Assembly (NCBI RefSeq): GCF_040869045.1
Contig: NC_090321.1
Location: 131,865,689 to 131,929,688 of the forward strand
DNA length: 64,000 nucleotides
Reading direction: 5' to 3'
Source: Eurosta solidaginis
Lineage: Eukaryota > Arthropoda > Insecta > Diptera > Tephritidae
Shown here: piece after piece, positions 11,843 through 22,260 of the stretch
Position numbering within the stretch: the first letter of the stretch is position 1
Layout of the letters: each line of letters begins with the position of its first letter
Notes under the pieces: model-generated
Told to the model about the DNA's origin: nothing
Database searches by the model: none
What the model saw: the letters and a program-made list of their open reading frames with translations, nothing else
Position numbers and translations under genes: made by a program

Positions 11843-13789
11843 TGTATGTGTATGCTAATAGCTATCGTCCGGTGGCAAAATCCTGAGCCAGATAAATAAT
11901 TTTGCATGTAAATACAACAACAACGATTTGAGCCAGATAAATCCAGATAGAAGTCTGGTTCAATTTATGAGCCCGATAATTTGTCAATTACTTCTTTTTA
12001 GGTTGGCAACGCGGCCTTTAATATACCTACTTTTTCAAAAATAGATGTCGCTGCTTAGCCTTTCGCCGTATGAGTTAAATGAAAAACAGCGGCGACATCT
12101 GCCTATCACATTTCACGTGTGTGAAAATTTCACGACATCTGCTTCTCAAGTGTCTCAATGATCCAGAGCATTCCCGTGAGAATTGAGCGTGAGCCGGAGC
12201 TGTAAAACTCACTGAAAGACGGCAAATGTGTATGGATGCCAGTACAATATGTACATTTTTATACGCGAATATTTCCTTCAGAAGATTTTCATTTACATTC
12301 AAATAATGTTGCTTTTATTTGATTACCTTTGGTCAGGTTTTGTGTACTTGGAGTGAACTAAATTAAAAATTATATTACCTAATGATATTGGTAAGTGTGA
12401 AAATAATACTCAATCAGAAATCAATCTTCTTAAAAAGTGTTGGTTTGCGTGAAAAACATGCGTCCATATACTATGTGCGTTGCTATATTGCTTCCTCTAC
12501 GTATGTACGTTTGTAACGAAACAGCTTTTGTAAATGAGATACAACTACATATATCTCTAGAGCTCTACCGATCTTCAAAGTTGTGAAATGTTGAAACCTC
12601 TTGCCATTGGTTTAGCTGGAAAATAAATCACCCTTATCGCGAAGTTCACGCGGAAAAGTGTTCGCCTTCACTTCTTTTGTTCGGGTGAACTTTTTCCGCC
12701 TATCGGCAATTTTGGGCGAACAGAAGTTCACTTCGAAACAGATGATGCTCTATTGTGAATTGGCAGTGAACAAATAATTAACTTACAATTGTGTAAATTT
12801 TGTAACGAAGCATATATTTCCTTAAAATACAACAAAAATAGAAATAAAAAATTTATAAGATAATGTTTAGTATTGAAATTAGGTTGGTATTGATTGAGCG
12901 CGAGGAGAATATAAATGTGAAACCGATTCGGAGGCAATTAAGGGGCAGTTCTAACCTTTTGGAGCTGAATGATTCACTGTAAGCTAAAAATTACTTTTTT
13001 CAGCACTTTTGAATAACAAGTAAATTTTTTTCAATTAGCTTTCGCCAATATTACAGGCTAAACAAGCCAGCATTCTAATATTTGCTAGATATTCTTACCA
13101 ACTCCTTGCCGCCATTGAAGCAAAAATGTGGAGTTCCACCAATTGTAAAGTTGAGTACATGCCTTCGTTTTTTTCGCATAGGGAAAATGCGTTGGAAAGG
13201 ACTATGAAGTGAGTCTTAGCCAATCTTGTTTCAGTGAGGTGCTCAACATTTTGAAACCGTTGCTTTGTCCACTATGGATAACTTGGCCGACTGATACGTT
13301 GTCATAAAAAATAGAATTTACATACTTAGCAATACAGGAATTTCACTTTTTTCCACTCAGCTTCCGATTGTGCATTATTTATTGATTTATTTCTAATAAT
13401 AAAAGTACATATAATTATAAGAGTATCAAATTTCAAAACAAAAAATTATTTACATTTTGTTTTCCTCTCGTTCGCCTGTAAAATATAAGTGAACAAATTC
13501 GGGTTTCCCCGCTGTTCATTTCGCCCGAACAAAGAGTTGCCGATAAGGTGAAATCTTTTTGGAACACGAAAAATTGTTTCGCCACCCTCTACGATAGGGT
13601 GAACGAAAACGGTGAATATTTTCGGGTGAAAATAAAACCCGCGAAAAGGGTGAATGTGTCTCAAAAATAAGCGGGGCACCCTAATTTGCATGTCAATGTG
13701 TATGAATGCCGGTATATAGATGTTTTTAACGCGAACATTTTTTGATTTATATGTTTAAATATTTATTAGTTTTTTCTATTCCATTCAGA
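11843..13789. other. Non-coding region with dispersed repeats
   Basis: Holds the second copy of the 11045-11280 repeat (12335-12530) and a pair of similar segments (12226-12300 and 13690-13760, both with AATGTGTATG-x-ATGCC). It also holds a loosely inverted GC-richer pair with TTCGGGTGAA and TTCGCCCGAAC phrases (about 12640-12730 and 13500-13640) that may be a decayed foldback element. I see no supported gene. Confidence 0.4.
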
Positions 13790-14235
13790 AATAAAATGTT
13801 AAATTTGCAAAGCGCACGAACTGATGACGAAAAATTAAAAGAACTATTAAATTTATTCGATTTATACTGCTTATTTGAATGCTTAAGAAATTAAGTAAAA
13901 CGTTATTGGAAAACTGTCAATGCAACTTTAATTCAAATTATTCCAGCGAACGGAGTGGACTTATCGCTGTCTTAAATACGTTTTATAGTCTGACATTAAG
14001 GATGCTATCTCCAATATTGGATTAAGAGCTAAGTTCAGGCAAAAACTTTTTGCTTGGCGTAAATCCGAGGTAACACACGTAGCTAAATAATCTTGTCATA
14101 ACATTAAAACGTTCGTTCTTACTAGTTAAATTTTGATGATGAAACAATTTCGGTAGTCCAGAGTAGTAACGGAATTCAGCACGCAAATACACAAAAGTTC
14201 ATAGCTGGTAAATCACTATTTTCTGTAACCCGTAT

Positions 14236-14474
14236 TTATTTTTAAAATTTCCTAATTTCAGGACATCAGTACCATTTTAAAAAGCTGTTCGAAAGGCAGG
14301 AGCATTCCAAGTTACTACGAGAATCACTCTGGTTTAACTAATACACAAAGGGAGCAACTAATTACGATAGTAGTGGAAGAAGCCAATTGCAATGATATAA
14401 CCATTAGAACTTCCGACTATCCTGCAATCGTGAACCAAATAATTTCAATATTTCCTGCAGAACGTGAAGCTAAG
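14236..14474 (+). CDS. Exon of the SAMD3-like gene
   Basis: Open in one frame from about 14230, reading DISTILKSCSKGRSIPSYY, then a conserved-looking LTNTQREQLITIVVEE helix, and FPAEREAK at the end. It terminates at a consensus-like donor AAG|GTAAAC. The pattern L-x-x-x-x-R/E-x-L-x-x-x-I followed by FP-x-E is what I recall from this family. The first methionine in the frame (14373) is internal and not a credible start. Confidence 0.45.
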
Positions 14475-14517
14475 GTAAACGACATTGTGTGGCGTCAAAA
14501 TATTCCTTTATACTTAT

Positions 14518-15419
14518 GGGGTATTCCATACCAAATGGACCCCTTTAGATTTGACTGAAAGATTTTCTTCTTTTTCTACGTTACGAAAGACGCTTTTCAG
14601 AATTCCGAACTTTCCAACTCAAATAAAGTTATGAATTTTTGAAAAAACCGCTCTTTTTATCCAAATGCTAGAACTTTTGCAAAAATTGACCGTTTGCGAT
14701 CTTTTTTTTCAAAATTTTTGTGTTTAAATGTACTTTTCGGAAAATAATACAAAAAAATTTTCAAAGTTCATCTTATATGAAATTTTTCAATTTTTCGAGA
14801 AAACTCACCAAATTTTCACAGTTCGCCGATTTTTCGAAGTTTGTAAATTTTATTTTTTTCCCCATATAAACTTCAATCAATTCTGCAATTCCGGATTGGG
14901 CCGATTTTTTTTGTATTTTTTTTTTATTTAATTGAAAAAAAATATTTCAAATTTTCAAATGTTTTTTTTTTTTCAATTAAATAAAAAAAAAAATACAAAA
15001 AAAAAAATCGGCCCACTCCGGAATTGCAGAATTGATTGAAGTTTGCAGAATTGATTGCAATTTTTTATGGGGAAAAAAATAAAAATGACAAACTTCGAAA
15101 AATTGGCGAACTTCGAAAAATTGGCGAGTTTTCTCGAAAAACTGAAAAATTTCATATAAGATGAACTTTGAAAGTTTTTTTTGTATTGTTTTCCGAAAAG
15201 TACACTTAAACACAAAAATTTTTAAAAAAAAAGATCCCAAACAGTCCATTTTTGAAGGAGTTCTAGCATTTTGAAAAAAAAACGGTTTTTTCAAAAATTC
15301 ATAACTTTTTTTGAGTTGGATGAAAAAATTTGAAAAATTCTGAAAAACGTCTTTCGTAACGTAGAAAAAGAAGAAATTTTCAGCCAAATCAAAAGTGATC
15401 GATTGGTATGGAATACCCC
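14518..15419. mobile_element. 902-bp long-TIR MITE in an intron of the SAMD3-like gene
   Basis: The terminal inverted repeats begin GGGGTATTCCATACCAA. The element is nearly palindromic over ~400-bp arms, with the centre near 14950 where poly-T and poly-A flank AATTAAATA. It is flanked by TTAT at 14514-14517 and 15420-15423. Long ORFs on both strands (for example 14977-15387) are low-complexity by-products of the AT-rich arms. Confidence 0.8.
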
Positions 15420-15567
15420 TTATATATTTCTAATTTCCTGTATTTAACAGCAATTTTACTTTATTCCCCGGATTGGCAAAAAAAATGTACGAGGAAAATT
15501 GTACGCGAAATATACAAACAGCCGAGCAAAGCGATTGAAGTTTCCCAACATATGTACCTAATAAGGT

Positions 15568-15775
15568 GTGAAAATTTCAACTGCTTTAAAGGCAGAGCTT
15601 AAACGAGACGTTTCAGACTGGGAAGCTGTTACTGACAAATGGCATAAAACTTTTCATTTGCGCCGTAAAGATTTGTCATCGCTTGAATGGTGGAGTTCCT
15701 TAAAGAATGGCCCAAATATAGCGATAGCAGATCCATCGACAGATATGTTAAGATATGTTTGCGTTTCTAGTTAAT
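15568..15775 (+). CDS. Exon of the SAMD3-like gene
   Basis: Encodes LKRDVSDWEAVTDKWHKTF, then HLRRKDLSSLEWWSSLKNG, and stops at 15772-15774. The W-x-x-V-x-x-x-W-x-x-T-F-x-x-R spacing matches my memory of the SAMD3-like family. The upstream part (15442-15560) carries GKLYAKYTNSRAKRL in another frame, so an intron or a frameshift lies between about 15560 and 15590. Confidence 0.4.
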
Positions 15776-15807
15776 TTTAGTTTTTTATATTCGAATATTT
15801 AAGTTCA

Positions 15808-15962
15808 AGGTTGATTTCAACATCATATACCCGGGGAAAGACCTGATGCTATTCAGCAAGTGGGATTTTTTTAAAACAAAAATCCAGCTTTATTACCGAC
15901 AAAATTTGCACAATGAAAGTTGCAAAAAGCTAATAATAGATTTGCAGTTTGCTGAAAACCAC
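15808..15962 (+). CDS. Exon of the SAMD3-like gene with splice donor
   Basis: Reads VDFNIIYPGKDLMLFSKWDF followed by FKTKIQLYYRQNLHNESCKK and LQFAENH, ending at ACG|GTAAGTACAG, a strong 5' splice site. The next block begins after TTACGTAACAG near 16026 with SSDFIITKLLPFVLPPS. The intron would be about 65 bp, a normal size for flies. Confidence 0.5.
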
Positions 15963-16129
15963 GGTAAGTACAGATAAAGTAATTTGTTTTTAAATAAACC
16001 ATTACCAATTACATTTTACGTAACAGATTCATCCGATTTCATTATAACAAAATTGCTCCCATTTGTTTTGCCCCCTTCTACCTGGTATAAGAGTGGCCCG
16101 AAGGAGAAAAGACAGAAAATAACAATACT

Positions 16130-16795
16130 GGATTATTAATAAGACATCTAAAATATGACCATTTCTTATCGCGAAATAGCCCATTACAATGCAAAGTAAA
16201 TAATTGTAACCAATTATTTAATATGTATAACACATTCAAAGCACATTTATGTAAATTACACCCATGCGTAAAGGGCATTTATCCTATAAGTATCGCACAA
16301 GCCCCTATTTCTGAAAACTCAAATCTAAATTTATGTACAACGCCATTGTATGAAAAAAATTCAGTTAATAATTTTAAAACAGTTAAAATACAAGAACACA
16401 TAGAAAATATTAAAAAAGAAGCTATAACTTTTACACTTCGACTACATGCACAGTCGTTTATGCCTAGAAATCAAGTCGTTGCTATCCAAAGAATGGTATT
16501 GAATTTGCTTTCATCAGTTTCAAATATACTTAAACTTATCTCACTTCCCGACGTTCCTGACATAGATGAAGATTTGAAATGCATTTCTAATTTCTGTACT
16601 GAGCCATTCAAGGATACTGATTCTGAGTATCGGTTTTTAAAGCTTTTAAGAGAAATGAAATTATATCAAGATCCGAAATCGTATGTTTTATCAAGCAAAA
16701 TTTCACAAAAAATTGTAAGAGGTAATTCGTTATTATTTCCAAAAGAGATTGATATTTACATCAGTAACGTCCAGTTTCAGTTTGTCTTTCTTTGA
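16130..16795 (+). CDS. C2H2-finger and helical part of the SAMD3-like gene
   Basis: From about 16133 the frame reads LLIRHLKYDHFL (the end of one finger), then a C2H2-like finger CKVNNCNQLFNMY followed by HLCKLH. A helical region follows, with FTLRLHAQSFMPRNQVVAIQ and later EYRFLKLLREMKLYQDPKSY. The frame closes at 16795. A related reading (SFFELPNILNATIDNQKALL) continues in another frame from 16749, indicating a frameshift or a small intron. Confidence 0.45.
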   Translation, partial: GLLIRHLKYDHFLSRNSPLQCKVNNCNQLFNMYNTFKAHLCKLHPCVKGIYPISIAQAPISENSNLNLCTTPLYEKNSVNNFKTVKIQEHIENIKKEAITFTLRLHAQSFMPRNQVVAIQRMVLNLLSSVSNILKLISLPDVPDIDEDLKCISNFCTEPFKDTDSEYRFLKLLREMKLYQDPKSYVLSSKISQKIVRGNSLLFPKEIDIYISNVQFQFVFL

Positions 16796-16904
16796 ACTAC
16801 CGAACATACTTAACGCAACAATTGACAATCAAAAAGCGCTTTTGGGGAACGAATCTTTCTCAAATTTTATAAATTCTGATACATTCGCGAACAACAGAGT
16901 CAGA

Positions 16905-16977
16905 CGGAAAAAGCTTATTAAAATGTATGCAAATAGGTCAAATTTAGGGCAGAACAACGTCTGCCGGGTCTTCTAGT
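16905..16977 (-). repeat. X-family terminus fragment inside the SAMD3-like gene
   Basis: Reverse complement of 8386-8455: it reads GACGGAAAAAGCTTATTAAA through CAACGTCTGCCGGGTC to CTAGT. Coding-like sequence of the gene flanks both sides (SNFINSDTF before, SSYNIEYYNLL after). Only about 73 bp of X is present, so this is a captured or truncated end, not a full element. Confidence 0.75.
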
Positions 16978-16980
16978 TCA

Positions 16981-17307
16981 TCATATAATATAGAATATTA
17001 TAACTTATTAGTTTCTGATAAAATAGAATATAAGGGAGTTTTTTATAAAATGCACTATTATATAGCATACAAAGGCGACGTTTTTAAGTTGTATAAGATA
17101 AAATTTTTATTTTGTCATAAGGGAATTGTATACATTGTATGTAATAATATAAATGTTGAACGTTTCTATAACCACATGCCGGCATATGAAATCGGTAAAA
17201 GAAATCCAGAAACGTACATATTTGAAATAGTTTGTTTTACAAGTTACCCTTTACATTTATACCAATTGAATAATGGGAAAAGTGATGTAAAATACAAATC
17301 GCTTTAA
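16981..17307 (+). CDS. C-terminal exon of the SAMD3-like gene
   Basis: Open from 16981 through KMHYYIAYKGDVFKLYKIKF, a repeated hydrophobic strand pattern, RFYNHMPAYEI, and a PLHLYQLNNG ending, with TAA at 17305-17307. AATAAA follows at about 17352, a plausible poly(A) signal. The 85-codon ORF from 17050 is only the part after an internal methionine. Confidence 0.45.
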   Translation, partial: SYNIEYYNLLVSDKIEYKGVFYKMHYYIAYKGDVFKLYKIKFLFCHKGIVYIVCNNINVERFYNHMPAYEIGKRNPETYIFEIVCFTSYPLHLYQLNNGKSDVKYKSL

Positions 17308-18700
17308 CCAGCAGTTTTGCACGAAATATTGTACAAATTTATTTATTTTGAATAAAATATACATAAAATCTAATTCAAAACTATTATTTGGAATACGAAA
17401 TGTTTCTGGTAAGTATACACCACATTAAATTTAACAATGCACGCAATTAAAATCAAATACGGAGCATAGTAAATTTAAATATGGGTGCAATTAAAATTAA
17501 ATATGAAGCATAGTAAATTTTACTATGCACGCAGTTGTAATAACTATGAAAAATAGTCATTCTTAATATACTGCATAGTAGGATTGAATATGAATATTCT
17601 TTGAAACAAATAATGTGTCACTTAGATTTGACTAAAATTATATTCATTATTAGAAAAGAATATATTTGAAAAAAATATGAAACATATTTAATTCTACCAC
17701 GAAGCATAGTTGATTTAAATAATACCGCATATTAAGTTTATCTATTTGTATAGTGAAATGTACTATGTTCATAATCAAACCACTTTTAAAGTGCAGCATA
17801 GTTGGAAGGACTACTTTCCAATGAAATGCAAAATCATTCACAAAAATAGCTAAATCAACGTGTAAATAGTCAGATTTACGTGTGTCTTGCGCTGAGTGTT
17901 GTATGCATAAACAAAGCGAAGTTACCTGCGTTCTTGAGCCGCTGTAGGTTATTCTCCATCCCTCTAAACAAAGAGAACGGAAGTAAGCGTGGGATTCACC
18001 ACGTGGTAAGAAAATTTTCTCATATAAAATGACATGGTGAATCCCATACCCGCGTAGTAATGGCATAGAATTGCTACAGCGGTTCGGGTCCGTGGTTTTC
18101 GCAGTTCGTTAATATGCAATATAAATATCTACGGTTACAAGCAACAATCGCCTAAGTCTCAGACTCCACGGATAGGTGCCGCTGTAGCTAGGCCGGGTTT
18201 CTCTGGGATTGAGGCTTTTATTGCTTGTGAGCACAAATCTTGACCGGTAACTCTGCTATCGATTAATTTATCGAATTCTCGCAAAGTAATATTGCATTGA
18301 CATCGGAGTTATACATGCGTGCAAAATTTCAGCTTAATCGGACACCGGGAAGTGTATCAAATTTAACTTGATTGTAGACAACAGCCAAGTGAAACTAAAT
18401 AAAAGCTTATAAAAATAAACGATTGTGAGCACACAAAGAAATTTAATACTATGGTACTATTTTGATTATTTTATTAGAACTAACACTGCATTACCGGCAG
18501 TTGCTAACATTCGCCAGATGGCAGCGCAAGCGCATGTACATAATTTTTTATTGATAGATGACTGATTGATAGAACGGCTGATTTCTATTCATATTTGATA
18601 TGAGACTTTTGTATTTTCAAGATGCGCACGGGTCCGGCTAGTCCTTATAAATTGGAAGAACATGGGATTTTTTAGTTACAGGGAGTTTGCTGTTGACCAC
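17308..18700. other. Non-coding region with several hairpins
   Basis: 17435-17560 has short tandem ~60-bp units with AGCATAGTAAATTT and a local inverted copy. 17925-18090 is a small inverted structure. Its outer arms carry GAGCCGCTGTAG and CTACAGCGGTTC, and an inner hairpin pairs GGGATTCACCACGTGG with CATGGTGAATCCCA. A further CCGCTGTAGCTAGGCCGGGT lies at 18181. No supported gene. Confidence 0.5.
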
Positions 18701-18818
18701 TCAAAAATTTATTTATTTAATTCAATATTAATCTAGAAAATATAAACAATTTTCACACAGATTACAAGAAGAAAAAGCACCTAAAAAAATAACAATCATT
18801 ATTATTTTAACTTAAAAA

Positions 18819-19838
18819 CTAATTAGCTAAATTCTTCCAAAGCTCTAAAAATCGGAGTATTAGTTGCGTAATTAGTTCTAACAAAGCCCAACCAGAAAAT
18901 ATCGTGATTCCGTAACTCCTCTGCGGGATATTAAAACGTATTCTCTCAAGCAAAAAGGGACAGTCAATTAATCCACATATTAAGTCGAACACAAAAGTGA
19001 GGGATAGAATGGACCGTCTAGTATCTAAGGACTTTAAGCTAATAAGCAAACAACGACTCCTATAAGGAGGAATCGGGTCTCTGAAGTTTAAGGACCGCAA
19101 AGCAAAGCGGACGAAAACTTTTTGAACTCGATCAAGCCTCTTAATATGATAATCATAGTATGGTCTCCAGATAAAAACAGCGTATTGTAATTTGAATGTA
19201 TAAGCGAGGTGTACAGAAATTTTAAAGTTTAGGGATCTGAAAAACAGAACCAAAACGTTTAATGAATGCAAGTGCTGAATATGCCTTTGCAATTACGTAA
19301 CTCAAATGGCTTTGAAATAGAAATTTGGAGTCGAATACAACACCAACATCGATAATTTCACTTAAAGTGGATAACGGAAGCCCATCAATATTGTAAGAGG
19401 TAGGCAGAAAACAGCGAGACTCAGAGTAGGAGGCATGTGAGCATTTTTTAATATTTAAATTTAGATTATTTCGTTTACACCAAATCACTACATTATCTAA
19501 ATTAGATTGGAGATTCGACACGTCCTCCCTACTTGTAATTGACGAATATAACTTTAAATCATCAGCATACAACAGAAATTTGGCGTACTTGAAACAACTG
19601 GATATATCATTTATGAAGATAATGAAAAGAAGTGGACCCAATATGATACCCTGAGGAACTCCAGACGTCGCAATGAACGAATCCGATGAGAACACATCAA
19701 TAACAACCTTACATTTACGACGCGAGAGATAGGATTCAAACTAATTTAAAAGAGTGGAGTGAAATCCTAGAGCTCTAAGTTTCAATATTAAAATGTTGTG
19801 GCTTACTTTGTCAAAAGCCTTTGAAAAGTCTGTGTATA
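18819..19838 (-). pseudogene. LINE-1st (Jockey/CR1 group) reverse transcriptase, 3' half
   Basis: Read downward. FSKAFDKVSHNILILKLRAL (with the first catalytic Asp) lies just above 19793. Then come TSGVPQGIILGPLLF, the catalytic LLYADDLKLY box near 19560, and a C-terminal domain with LDRVQKVFVRFALRSL. A stop lies near 19742 and a frameshift near 19260. Its upstream half continues at 20091 after a MITE. The non-LTR RT assignment is firm; the clade is approximate. Confidence 0.85.
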
Positions 19839-20090
19839 CCATATATGTAATACTCCTATATTGCTACAAAAGCCTAGGTACATTCCCAAACATCAGAGTA
19901 CCGATATATTGCTGTTTAAACATTTTTGTTTTTGCATTCAATAATCGAATGTACCGAAATTTAAATTTTTTCTTGTCACACTTATGCTGCTACAATCACA
20001 AAAATTTTATAGGCTGTCTTGTTTTGATTTCGAATTCAAAACACATTGCGAGCATTTTCTATTAGTAATATAGGAGTATTACATATATGG
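19839..20090. mobile_element. 252-bp MITE inside LINE-1st, 6-bp TSD
   Basis: The terminal inverted repeats are CCATATATGTAATACTCC, extending to about 25 bp. TGTATA flanks both sides (19833-19838 and 20091-20096). The LINE protein reads through when this segment is ignored: STFQNRLQ above 20096 joins directly to the FSKAFDKV block below 19838. That supports the exact boundaries. No transposase. Confidence 0.85.
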
Positions 20091-21040
20091 TGTATACAGT
20101 ATCAACTTGAAGTCGGTTTTGAAATGTTGAGATGCAATATTCCGAAAACACTGCAAGATTTGAGACCGTTGAACGACCTTTTACGAAACTATGCTGTTGA
20201 TCCATTCAACAGTAACTATTTACTGCAAAATAAATATTATTTCTTACAACAGTTTCAAATAATTTTGATACGAAGGATATCTTAGCAATTGGTCTATAAT
20301 TGGCAATATTATTCTTGTTGCCACTTTTAAATACTGGATTAATAGAGCATACTTTCCAAGCATCAATGAACTGTCCCCGTTCAAGTGATTTATTGAACAG
20401 AAGCAGCAGAGGGACAGCAAATGCAGAACAACTTTTAAAAAGATATGATGACAACCCATCAACATTAGTATTTGTAGATGTCTTCAGCTGTCGGATCCCT
20501 TCTTCAACATCAGCGAGCGTTAAAGTTAATGATCCAAGATTTATTGGGGAATCAATGTTCGTGAAACACTCCGCATCCACGTCAGTGTCAGCTTCGAAAT
20601 TACACTTAAAGAACTGGGCAAAGAGATAAGAAGCCTCAGCAGTAGACTGGGCTTGAGTCTCATTGAGATAAACCACAGACGGAATACTTGAGCAAGATTT
20701 TCTGGAGTTGACATACATACCTCCAAAATGTGCTAGAACTATATTTTATAGCCGATTCAAACTTACGAATATAATTACGCTTAAGATCTTTGTTCAAAAA
20801 ATTAAATTGCTGTGAATAATGCAAATATATCTCTTTATGAGTCACAGAATTTGACAGCTTGAACTTTTTGAAATATTTATTTCTTAAATTTTTAAGTTTC
20901 AACAGCTCCTTGGTGTGCCAGGGAACTTTGTATTTGTATTTTTTAAGAACAGGGATATGTGCTTTGCAAATTTCCTTAATCTTATGCATTGAGCGTAGAT
21001 CTTCGTTGAGCCTAAAAGCAACATCTTGTACCATGCCAGT
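20091..21040 (-). pseudogene. LINE-1st linker and RT N-terminal part
   Basis: From about 21040 downward the sequence encodes the linker between endonuclease and RT (YKVPWHTKELLKLKNLRNKY, FWRYVCQL). RT blocks follow: NTNVDGLSSYLFK, PLLLLFNKSLERGQFIDAWK and NYRPIAKISFVSKLFE, then the NLAVFSEYCISTFQN-like segment. Frames change near 20670 and in the 20200s. It joins the lower part across the MITE. Confidence 0.85.
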
Positions 21041-21289
21041 ATGATTGGAGATATACAATTGTACGTCATCTGTGTAGAATTGCAATAGAACGTGGGAGCA
21101 AGTGCTGAAGATGTCATTAAAAAAATACTGAAGAGAGGAAGACCTAGGACGGAGCCCCGTGGTACTCCAGAACTAGTGCGCCCTTCTTCCGAAACTATGT
21201 TGCCAACTTTAACTTTTTGAAATCTGTCACATAACTTTTTAGCAATTTTACTGCGCTGTCATCAAATCCGAAGTAGGTAGATAATTTAA
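21041..21289 (-). pseudogene. Second LINE RT fragment fused to LINE-1st
   Basis: Encodes LSTYFGFDDSAVKLLKSYVT near the top, then SGVPRGSVLGLPLF and FFNDIFSTCSHVLLQFYTDD (catalytic box FYTDD in place of YADD), followed by VQLYISNHTG. This is again an RT palm, so it cannot be the endonuclease that should precede the 20660-21040 linker. The two are joined in one open frame (20660-21085), so the locus is chimeric. Confidence 0.75.
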
Positions 21290-21505
21290 CACAAAGGTTG
21301 TTGTTGTGTTAACAATGATTCCCTCCTGTCAATGGGCACTACCACTCCCAAATTGTCATCAAAGTCATTTAACGCAGTTTCCACATGGGCGGACCATAGG
21401 GAGTTTGGTGTTAGAGGCGTAGGTTCTACATTACAATTGAAAAGATGGTTGGTGTCATGTGGGGACACATCGCACGCAAGGCATACAATGCGTATGTCGG
21501 GGTTA
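21290..21505 (-). pseudogene. Jockey-like LINE ORF2 C-terminus, 3' part
   Basis: Encodes a CCHC-like SPHDTNHLFNCNVEPT motif and FDDNL near the end, with a CAA-rich tail at about 21296-21310. It matches the copy at 10106-10385 apart from a small internal deletion. Its 5' continuation lies at 22261-22505 beyond an inserted LINE. The two parts are the same ORF split at AACCCCGACA. Confidence 0.8.
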
Positions 21506-22260
21506 GGTTTAGGTTAGGTTAGGTGGTAGCTGCCTTGATAAGGATAGCTCACTTGGACAACACGAAGGTCCGTTGTAATACCATATACACCAAAAATAAC
21601 GGTGACTTCGATCGAGCTACTTAGAGAATCGTTGGGTAGCAATGATAAAGCTCCGAATGATACCGATCTCAACTTTTGATAAAGCCTCGGGAGATCGAAG
21701 TGAGTCGCGACCGAAGTACTTTCGCCGAGTTCTGGCAAAAGCTGGGCAATCAAGCATAAAGTGATTTGGTGATTCCACCGCATCATCCTCCATAAAGCTG
21801 CAGCAGGATGGAGTTTCCAGTATATTTAGACGTACTGCATGGATACCCATGGGACAGTGCCCTGTCAAAACCTCAATGACCATTGATAGGTGAGCCTTAG
21901 TGAACCCAATTATTTCAGCAGACCTCCTACCATCCACTTTCGGCCAGAAAGATCTTGCTACCCTGCAATACGTGGTATCCGCCCAACGTTTCCTCAGCTG
22001 ACTCAAGGCCCAGCTATGGAGGAGCAATCCACAGGTGGCCAACGGGATTCCGAAATCCCTACAGCCATCTTCGTCCGGTTCAGTTGTACCGATGCTGGCT
22101 AAGAGACCCGCTTGACAGTTACCCGGGATATCACTATGGCCCGGGACCCAGATAATCTTAATTGTAAAATAATTCGATGCAATCGCAAGCGAGGTCAGGC
22201 ACTTCCAGACCACCCTCGATCGCCATGTAGTTGAGCTGAAAGCCTTGATAGCCGCTTGGC
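21506..22260 (-). pseudogene. LINE with RNase H domain, inserted into another LINE; TTAGG-like tail
   Basis: Read downward, it begins within RNase H (DSQAAIKAF, then IKIIWVPGHSDIPGN). A CCHC-like tail follows (CCSFMEDD...HFMLDCPAF), then FIIATQRFSK. It ends in a short 3' UTR and a CCTAACCTAACCTAAACC tail. Flanking copies of TGTCGGGGTTA (21495-21505 and 22261-22271) are an 11-bp target duplication. It is 5'-truncated, as expected of target-primed insertion. RNase H points to the I/R1/LOA-type LINEs. Confidence 0.85.

Larger units (their letters stand above)
13790..17307 (+). pseudogene. Decayed multi-exon gene resembling SAMD3-like multicopy proteins
   Basis: Collinear protein-like blocks are separated by splice-like junctions. 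13790-14080 is a SAM-like helix bundle ending in GLRAKFRQKLFAWRKSE, with an internal frameshift. 14236-14474 follows, with donor AAG|GTAAAC. After acceptor TTTAACAG near 15440 comes GKLYAKYTNSRAKRL. 15590-15775 contains WEAVTDKWHKTFHLRRKDL. 15808-15962 has donor ACG|GTAAGT. 16030-16795 carries C2H2 fingers and helices. 16981-17307 is the C-terminus. The order recalls 'sterile alpha motif domain-containing protein 3-like' proteins that are multicopy in many animals; this is from memory. Frameshifts, a MITE (14518-15419) and an X fragment (16905-16977) show decay. An AATAAA lies near 17352. Confidence 0.45.

Noticed and set aside
14977..15387. 136-codon minus-strand ORF
   Set aside because: Phe/Lys-rich translation of the AT-rich arms of a palindromic MITE; mirrored ORFs appear on both strands.
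21501..21524. Interstitial telomere (TTAGG repeats)
   Set aside because: Only three to four units, placed exactly at the 3' end of a LINE between target duplications, so it is a LINE tail.
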